Origin: Trametes villosa | Lineage: Eukaryota; Basidiomycota; Agaricomycetes; Polyporales; Polyporaceae | DNA length: 64,000 nucleotides | Direction: 5' to 3' | Assembly: GCA_002964805.2 (NCBI GenBank) | Contig: PUDQ02000034.1 | Location: forward strand, 426,782-490,781 | Part shown: positions 58,674 to 64,000 of the stretch, in pieces | Position numbering within the stretch: the stretch's first letter is position 1 | How the letters are laid out: every line of letters begins with the position of its first letter | Position numbers and translations under genes: made by a program | Notes under the pieces: generated by a model | The model's input: only the letters and a program-made list of their open reading frames with translations | Database searches by the model: none | Told to the model about the DNA's origin: nothing

Positions 58674-58990
58674 GAAAGTTCCAGAAGGTTCCGGCAAGTC
58701 CCAGAAGGTTCCGGCAAGTCCTAGTAGGTTCTAGTATATTCTGGTCACGGTGGAGGAAAGAAAGGTTCAGAATGCGCTAGAATATTCCGGAAGCTTCCAG
58801 AAAGTTCCGGGACCTTCTACCACATTCCAGTAGCTAGGAAGGGTCATATGTTGATACTTTGGGGTGGACGGAAGACTGGAGAATCTACCGGAACCACCCG
58901 GAATATTCCGGAATATTCCGTACCCCACCCATGGTGCCCCAAACTACTCAGATAGGCAGAGAGAAAGTGCTAGAACATTCTAGGAGGTTC
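58674..58990. promoter_or_regulatory. Four groups of heat-shock-element-like GAA/TTC pentamers in U3
   Basis: Heat-shock factor binds alternating nGAAn units. Here perfect alternations of GAA and TTC every five bases occur at 58674-58691 (four units), 58780-58807 (six units) and 58901-58918 (four units), with a further four-unit run carrying one mismatch at 58973-58990 and a two-unit site at 58704-58711. They sit 80-390 bp upstream of the TATA box, where U3 enhancers belong. Binding is predicted from the motif only. Confidence 0.75.
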
Positions 58991-59066
58991 CATATGGACC
59001 CCATGACCAGTAGCCACAGTTTCCTAGTATGGATGTATTTGCTTAGTCAGCGGCCCTTCAGAAAGG

Positions 59067-59073
59067 TATATAA
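59067..59073 (+). promoter_or_regulatory. TATA box of the LTR promoter
   Basis: TATATAA in GGTATATAAGCC. A transcription start about 30 bp downstream (near 59,100) would define the U3/R border and place the hairpin array inside the transcript. Confidence 0.65.
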
Positions 59074-59381
59074 GCCAGCCTGAAGGAGCCCCTCTAAAAA
59101 GAACCCCCAGTTTAGAACACACTCAGAAGCAGACAGCAGCAAGCAGCCTAGGCTTCACTAACTACTCAGACATATTCCCATAAGGCCAGCAAGAGCAGGG
59201 AGATTTGTAAGTAGCTTAGTCAGCAGGCGAGAAGATCGGCAAGTATTAGGTAAGGAGAGGATCAATCAGGCGAGTCCTAGACCCTCTACATCAGCACAGT
59301 AAGAGAACGCACGTACGTCGCCATAGGTAAGGCGAAACTCTGCCCGATTTCGCATTGCGAGTGCGGGAAAGTCAGTGAAGC

Positions 59382-59638
59382 GCTCTAGGAGAGCACTCAG
59401 CAGCAGACGGCTCTAGGAGGGCCACAGGAAATAACTCTTGGAGAGTTACCGCAGACGACTCTTGGAGAGTCCCAGTAGCAGGCTCTAGGAGAGCATTGCA
59501 CAGTAGTACGGCTCTTGGAGAGCCCCGTAGCACAGTTCGTGGAGAACCTCAGTAGTAGACTCTAGGAGAGTCCCAGCAGCAGACTCTTGGAGAGTCGCAT
59601 CAGAAGACAAGCAACGGAGAGCTTAGTAGGAAGCTCTC
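59382..59638 (+). repeat. Array of about ten small hairpins with constant WGGAG apex and covarying stems
   Basis: Nine near-palindromes at 59382-59394, 59409-59423, 59432-59448, 59457-59471, 59482-59494, 59510-59524, 59535-59547, 59558-59572 and 59582-59596 share the centre (A/T)GGAG. The flanks differ but remain complementary: GCTCT/AGAGC, GGCTCT/AGGGCC, TAACTCT/AGAGTTA, GACTCT/AGAGTC, GGCTCT/AGAGCC, GTTC/GAAC. A tenth, larger stem (GAGAGCTT/AAGCTCTC) is at 59617-59638. Units are spaced about 25 nt apart and linked by CAG-rich sequence. Compensatory change argues for selection on RNA structure in the leader. Confidence 0.75.
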
Positions 59639-59985
59639 ACCCAGTCGTGAACAGACTAATTCTTTTACAGATCGTCAACGTCACCATCTCGGGTGTACCG
59701 GGTGTATAGATTCAAGAACTAAGCATTGCGAACTCGGCGAAGCCTCTGTTGGAAAAACAGGAAACCCCACACGCTTTGCGGCAAGCTCGCGCTTCAAGGG
59801 ACTAATCACAACACCAACTCCCCTCGACATCGAAAACAAATTTCTGGACTCGACGTCGACCACGCCAACTACGACACAAATTCATCACTTAATCCCAAAC
59901 CCCAACGAGCACGACATCGAATTCAGTGGAGCCCACCGCGAGGGGGAGTGAAGTCATATATCTCTGAAACTCCCTTACCAGAACA

Positions 59986-62900
59986 TTGTTTCCACTGAAT
60001 CTATACGTATTTCCCCACACATACCCAGAAATCATGACATCAGATGGTCAGACGACCAGGGCAGTCAGCCCACTGACGGCCAGTGATTTCTCCTCTATTG
60101 GATCAAACCGTTCAATCATGGACATGCCCGTAGAAGGAACAAAGTTAGCTCCTAAGGTTTTCCGAGGGGAAGCAGCTGATGTCAACACCTTCCTTCGTCG
60201 CTTTGAGCGGCTGGCGCTACTCCACAATCTCACTGAAAAAGAGAGATGTGAAACTGTCACTGACTATTGTGGCAGGCTAGTTAGGGAAACCATCGAAGGC
60301 TTCCCGGCCTATCGGCAAGGCAATTGGACACAACTGAAGGCTAACATCCGTGTATTCTGGAATGCGGACCTGGAGTCCAAGCGCTTCCGTCTCCGTGACT
60401 TACAGGCATTTGCCATTAAGTCTAGGAAGGAGCCTGTTTTAGACCTACGGGAGTGGAGACGCTACCTGCGGCGGTTTGTCCGCATTGCGGGATGGCTACA
60501 GGGTCAGCAGAAGCTGTCAGATACCGACTACGCTTACTATATGTGGACAGGACTCCCTTCCTCATTCCGGAAGCGGCTTGAGGTACGGCTTCTCCTGGAA
60601 GACCCTAACCATGACATGTCTGAGCCATTCAAACCTGAAGACATACGGAAGGCTGCAGAGGCCATCCTAGGTCTCGAACGGTTTGACACGGAAAGGCTAG
60701 GTGTGGAAGATGTAACCGACAAGGAATCGGAAGATGATTTCGAAGAGGACATTGAGCCTCGCCCCAAGGCCCACCGAATCAGGAAGAACACTAGTGGGTA
60801 TGACACCCTGAAGCGCATGCTAGATGAGAACTCTGAGGACTCAACAGACTCAGAGGCGCATGACCGACCGTCATCCCCAAAGAACCGACACCGCAACAGT
60901 CAACGCGGGATAGTGGAGACCCGCAAGAGCACTGACAAGAAGAAGCAATTTGAGGAAGACAAGGAATTCAACCAGCTGGTCTCAAAGATGCAGCAGATGT
61001 CCCTGGAGGACCCACAGTATGGATTCCTATATCTGAAAGTTTGTAGCATGCGGCCCATTGCCGCTGAGTGCCTTCCCAAGCCGATCTTAGGAACAGTTGC
61101 TTCTAGGCGGCGGGAGCCAATGAGGGAGACACCCCGTGAGCAGCCCCCACACATTTCTAGGACATTCCCCGACCGAGGTCAGAACCGCCCACCGCAACTC
61201 AGTGGTGAGTGCTTCGGATGTGGTCAAGGAGGTCACATAATCCGTGACTGTCCTATAATCAATGAGTTTCTCAACAAGAGATTGGTCATGAGAGACTTCA
61301 GGGGACGGCTGTCACAAAGCGATGGCACTCCGATTAGACGTAACCCGGGAGAGACTTGGGCTGACGCTGTCAGGCGTAACATCCCAGGAGTTCACTTCAT
61401 TGCGTACGGAGGCCGTATCAATGAAACAGACCAGGAAGAGGAGTCCGAGCAAGAAGAGGCAGCTGATGTTATGGTATATCCAGTCGAGCGCTCTCAGCGC
61501 GAGACTCGGAGTTATCGTAAGCAGACATCTGATAGCCCTAAGGCAACACAGCCAGAGAAAGGCAAGCAGCGAGAGACTAACAACTCTCAGAGGGCGGCAG
61601 GACCATCCCGCTACCCAATGCAGAGGCTTGTGCCTGTCGAGACTCAGCGGCCTACCTTCAATCCGGACAATGACGTGGAAATGATAGAGGACCGCACTCA
61701 GCCACGTCAGCCTCAAACACAGGGACAGAAGTCCAACCAGAATGCACAGGCTGCCCAGGGTGGCCAGAGCACTCAAGTTGAGCGCTCACGTGCACCAGTA
61801 CGCCGCTCGCAACTGAACAGAGAGGTGGACTCAGACGTAATTCTGAACAAGATACTTAACTCTGAGCTGACTCTCTCAGTACGCGAGGTGGTCGGAGTAT
61901 CCAAGGATGTCGCAAACCGCCTTCAGGACATACTGAAGGTGAAGCGAGCAGACTTTGTGACACCGCCAACCAGCAACCTGATCATGACACCTACCACCCC
62001 ACTGATCCGTGTGGAGGTTGAGTGCAACCATAAGCCGATATCCTTCATTGTTGACACTGGGTCACAGCTGAATATCATCAGTGAGAAGGTGTGCAAGAAC
62101 ATTGTGAGGCGCCCTATCAACACGGATGAGGCGATCTCCATGAATGACGCAAATGGTGGAACCGGGAAGCTGCTAGGCCTTGTCGATGAGGTGCCTATCC
62201 AGTTTGGACATGTGAAAACTCCGATCAGTGCCTATGTGGCTGAGAACCCACCATTCGACGGATTACTAGGCAGACCATGGCAGAGGGCCCATAAGATTGG
62301 GATTGAGGAGCGAGAAGACGGAACCTATCTCACCTTCCCTAATCCGAAAGGTTACTCTAAGTATGAGCTGCTCGTTAACCCAATGGTAGACACAACACCC
62401 CTCCCGGGAGTCTACGCCGTCTCAGTCAGAGAGGAAAGTCCGGTTGATATCCAGACTGCTAGGATCACAGGAATTGATGATGCAGAAGCATTTGGTGTTA
62501 TCGCTCAGGACTCAAGCCAAATAAATGGCATACTGGATGCGGATGAGCCGACCACCTCAGGGTCTATTGCAGACTCTCAGAACCCCACCGAAGAAGCAAC
62601 AGAAGATCCTATGAAAGAACCTGCGGAAGCAATCAATGGACGACAAGCCGAGGAAGATGAAGAGGATATGGATTCAGAGGAAGAAGATACGAGGCTCCTG
62701 GACAGCGCCATGGGGCTCCTGACCGTAGACGATGAGCGTGCACGGGATGAGCAAGTCATGTTCAGAGAGATGAGAGCAATCCTGGCTGCAGAGACACCCG
62801 ACCAGCCACCTCGCAACTTTGGAGCATGCACAGTGGTAGCCAACTCAGCATTGGAGTTTCCGAACCCCAACCCAGGGTTCTCTAACCATGTTCTACTCCT

Positions 62901-63963
62901 AAGAGACGCAAGACTGTTTGACCGCATGGGCCATGGATATTACGGACATATGATGGTTAAGATCATCCCATATGCATCAAGGACCCTTCATGATATCACC
63001 CGTCGGGGAAACAGGATGGCTCGCTCTGCAGCACTGAACCTGATCTCGGTAGACACGGGAGACACACAGATCGTCTCAGCAGGACTGCGGCCGCAAGAAT
63101 CATTTGCGCCAGCCCCATCCCTGATTATGCTACCTATCCGTATTAAGAACAAGAGAATTCCCTTCTTACTTGATACGGGAGCACAAGTGAACTGCATCCG
63201 TGCGGAGCTCTGGAGACAACTCGGTGGCGAGAACAACATTGCAACCAGACGCCCCTTTGTCTCAAACGCAACAGGAGATCACCTCAGATGTATCGCAGCA
63301 TGGCGCACAACGATTGAGTTCGGGACAATGGCAATGTCTGTTGACCTATTTGTAGTGGAAGGACTCAACTCGCCAGGCATCCTAGGCCGGCCTTGGCAGA
63401 AGAAAGGCCGTATGTGGATGGAGGACACACGTGAAGGAGTATATGTTGGAGTCGGCACTGACGATGGCATGCATAGCTATGGTATGCTCGTGGCAGAGCC
63501 AATATCTAAGTGGCACAGTCTTCCAACAACCGTTGTGGTTTCCGCGAACACCGTGGTAGAAGAGGACGAAAATGGCGTACCTACCATGGACTTCAGCGAG
63601 ACCCATAAGCTCAACGCACTCATGGATCCGGTTGAGACCAAGGACTCTCATAGCGACACTAACCCAGAACACGAGACACGCTGGGAGGCATACTGCCGTG
63701 TGCGGACCAAGGACGGTCAGCCTATCCGGTACCACCCTACCATAGATGACCTTCGTGAATCAATGGAGGAAATCGCATTTGAGGAGACGCAGCCACTAGC
63801 CTACATCGGTGATACCGGTGAACCATGGATCCGAGAAGACGAGCCGTCTGAGAGCGATGTCGACGAACCGCAACCCACCACCGACTCAGACGAGATAGGC
63901 GAACTCACAGACGGTGTAATGGATGAGGAAGACAGCACTGACGAAGAGAATGACAGCGAGTAG
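59986..63963 (+). CDS. Retrotransposon Gag-protease polyprotein with two aspartic-protease domains
   Basis: 1,325 residues from 59986; an ATG at 60034 (MTSDGQTTRAV) is an equally good start. N-terminal Gag helical domain about 45-240 (FRGEAADVNTFLRRFERLAL, DYCGRLVRETIEGFPAY); an acidic region; a CCHC knuckle near 408 (CFGCGQGGHIIRDC); a Gln/Arg-rich linker; a first retropepsin-like domain near 680-790 (ISFIVDTGSQLNIIS ... FDGLLGRPWQ); an acidic spacer (EEDEEDMDSEEED); a second protease-like domain near 1050-1170 (IPFLLDTGAQVNCIR ... GILGRPWQ); then an acidic tail. Gag packages element RNA and the protease matures the polyprotein. Having two protease domains in one ORF is unusual. There are no stops or frameshifts, so the element may be recent. 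Pol presumably follows downstream. Confidence 0.85.
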   Translation: MFPLNLYVFPHTYPEIMTSDGQTTRAVSPLTASDFSSIGSNRSIMDMPVEGTKLAPKVFRGEAADVNTFLRRFERLALLHNLTEKERCETVTDYCGRLVRETIEGFPAYRQGNWTQLKANIRVFWNADLESKRFRLRDLQAFAIKSRKEPVLDLREWRRYLRRFVRIAGWLQGQQKLSDTDYAYYMWTGLPSSFRKRLEVRLLLEDPNHDMSEPFKPEDIRKAAEAILGLERFDTERLGVEDVTDKESEDDFEEDIEPRPKAHRIRKNTSGYDTLKRMLDENSEDSTDSEAHDRPSSPKNRHRNSQRGIVETRKSTDKKKQFEEDKEFNQLVSKMQQMSLEDPQYGFLYLKVCSMRPIAAECLPKPILGTVASRRREPMRETPREQPPHISRTFPDRGQNRPPQLSGECFGCGQGGHIIRDCPIINEFLNKRLVMRDFRGRLSQSDGTPIRRNPGETWADAVRRNIPGVHFIAYGGRINETDQEEESEQEEAADVMVYPVERSQRETRSYRKQTSDSPKATQPEKGKQRETNNSQRAAGPSRYPMQRLVPVETQRPTFNPDNDVEMIEDRTQPRQPQTQGQKSNQNAQAAQGGQSTQVERSRAPVRRSQLNREVDSDVILNKILNSELTLSVREVVGVSKDVANRLQDILKVKRADFVTPPTSNLIMTPTTPLIRVEVECNHKPISFIVDTGSQLNIISEKVCKNIVRRPINTDEAISMNDANGGTGKLLGLVDEVPIQFGHVKTPISAYVAENPPFDGLLGRPWQRAHKIGIEEREDGTYLTFPNPKGYSKYELLVNPMVDTTPLPGVYAVSVREESPVDIQTARITGIDDAEAFGVIAQDSSQINGILDADEPTTSGSIADSQNPTEEATEDPMKEPAEAINGRQAEEDEEDMDSEEEDTRLLDSAMGLLTVDDERARDEQVMFREMRAILAAETPDQPPRNFGACTVVANSALEFPNPNPGFSNHVLLLRDARLFDRMGHGYYGHMMVKIIPYASRTLHDITRRGNRMARSAALNLISVDTGDTQIVSAGLRPQESFAPAPSLIMLPIRIKNKRIPFLLDTGAQVNCIRAELWRQLGGENNIATRRPFVSNATGDHLRCIAAWRTTIEFGTMAMSVDLFVVEGLNSPGILGRPWQKKGRMWMEDTREGVYVGVGTDDGMHSYGMLVAEPISKWHSLPTTVVVSANTVVEEDENGVPTMDFSETHKLNALMDPVETKDSHSDTNPEHETRWEAYCRVRTKDGQPIRYHPTIDDLRESMEEIAFEETQPLAYIGDTGEPWIREDEPSESDVDEPQPTTDSDEIGELTDGVMDEEDSTDEENDSE

Positions 63964-64000
63964 AGACTCAGCACGGATGGACAGTGAAGACACACAACAC

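Larger units (their letters stand above)
58372..59669 (+). repeat. Proposed 5' long terminal repeat
   Basis: Begins TGTCAAG at the point where LINE coding sequence ends and is proposed to end TTTTACA, giving TGT...ACA ends and about 1.3 kb. It contains GAA/TTC pentamer groups (58674-58990), a TATA box (59067-59073) and a hairpin array (59382-59638), so U3 would be up to about 59,100. The right border is uncertain because the second LTR is outside the window and I could not recognise a primer-binding site after 59669. Confidence 0.6.
58372..64000 (+). mobile_element. LTR retrotransposon (Ty3/gypsy-like), left part
   Basis: A proposed 5' LTR (58372-59669), a leader, and a long Gag-protease ORF (59986-63963). 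Polymerase and integrase and the 3' LTR must lie past the window edge. It is inserted in the LINE ORF2. The target-site duplication should repeat the 4-6 bases just before 58372 (CAACGC) after the far LTR. The Gag type and the LLGRPWQ element after the protease resemble basidiomycete gypsy elements, but assignment to gypsy rests on Gag-protease only. Confidence 0.75.

Noticed and set aside
59401..59600. Hairpin array considered as a CRISPR-like array
   Set aside because: Repeats are too short and imperfect, spacers are similar CAG-rich linkers, and the context is a eukaryotic retrotransposon LTR.
59670..59700. Primer-binding site directly after the proposed LTR end
   Set aside because: The sequence GATCGTCAACGTCACC does not match any tRNA 3' end I can recognise, so no site is claimed and the LTR end stays provisional.

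Overview
The window is nuclear DNA from a filamentous basidiomycete, most likely an Agaricomycete of the wood-decay (polypore-like) type. Evidence for this is the dense pattern of short introns (about 50-60 nt), the GC-rich coding exons, an expanded set of F-box genes, tandem Xi-class (ECM4-type) glutathione transferases, and fungal LINE and LTR retrotransposons. The lineage is inferred from gene content and gene structure, not from a search. Every spliced model below was assembled by reading frames across consensus splice sites and checking that phases add up.

Layout. 0.6-2.6 kb: two single-copy housekeeping genes, GET5 (tail-anchored protein insertion) and NDUFS5 (mitochondrial complex I). 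2.7-18.4 kb: seven head-to-tail minus-strand F-box genes (A-G), each with a short F-box exon and one long exon, interrupted by a 5'-truncated NDUFS5 duplicate and a dead GST fragment. 18.6-23.7 kb: three intact Xi-class GST genes. 23.7-30.4 kb: a GC-rich stretch with no recognisable gene. 30.4-35.4 kb: a divergent pair, a zinc polyol dehydrogenase and a short-chain dehydrogenase related to gluconate dehydrogenases. 35.4-39.1 kb: another gene-poor stretch. 39.1-46.8 kb: a frameshifted small membrane-protein gene, then a 33-exon ABCC (MRP/YCF1-type) transporter containing several micro-exons. 48.9-50.7 kb: an eighth F-box paralogue on the plus strand. 50.8-53.7 kb: a second copy of only the C-terminal half of the ABCC transporter, cut where a LINE begins. 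53.8-58.4 kb: that LINE (ORF1 and ORF2), itself cut by an LTR retrotransposon that runs off the right edge.

How the parts relate. The GSTs and the ABCC transporter are both families used for xenobiotic handling (glutathione chemistry and conjugate export), and the F-box family probably supplies SCF-ubiquitin substrate adaptors. The region has been built by repeated local duplication: NDUFS5 tail plus F-box, F-box plus GST, half an ABCC gene, and a mosaic F-box gene.

The most striking observations are in the LTR element at the right end. Its proposed U3 carries four groups of heat-shock-element-like GAA/TTC pentamers, one of them six units long without a mismatch. Its transcribed leader carries an array of about ten small hairpins whose stems change in a compensatory way while a WGGAG apex stays constant. 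Its Gag-protease ORF contains two separate aspartic-protease (DTG) domains.
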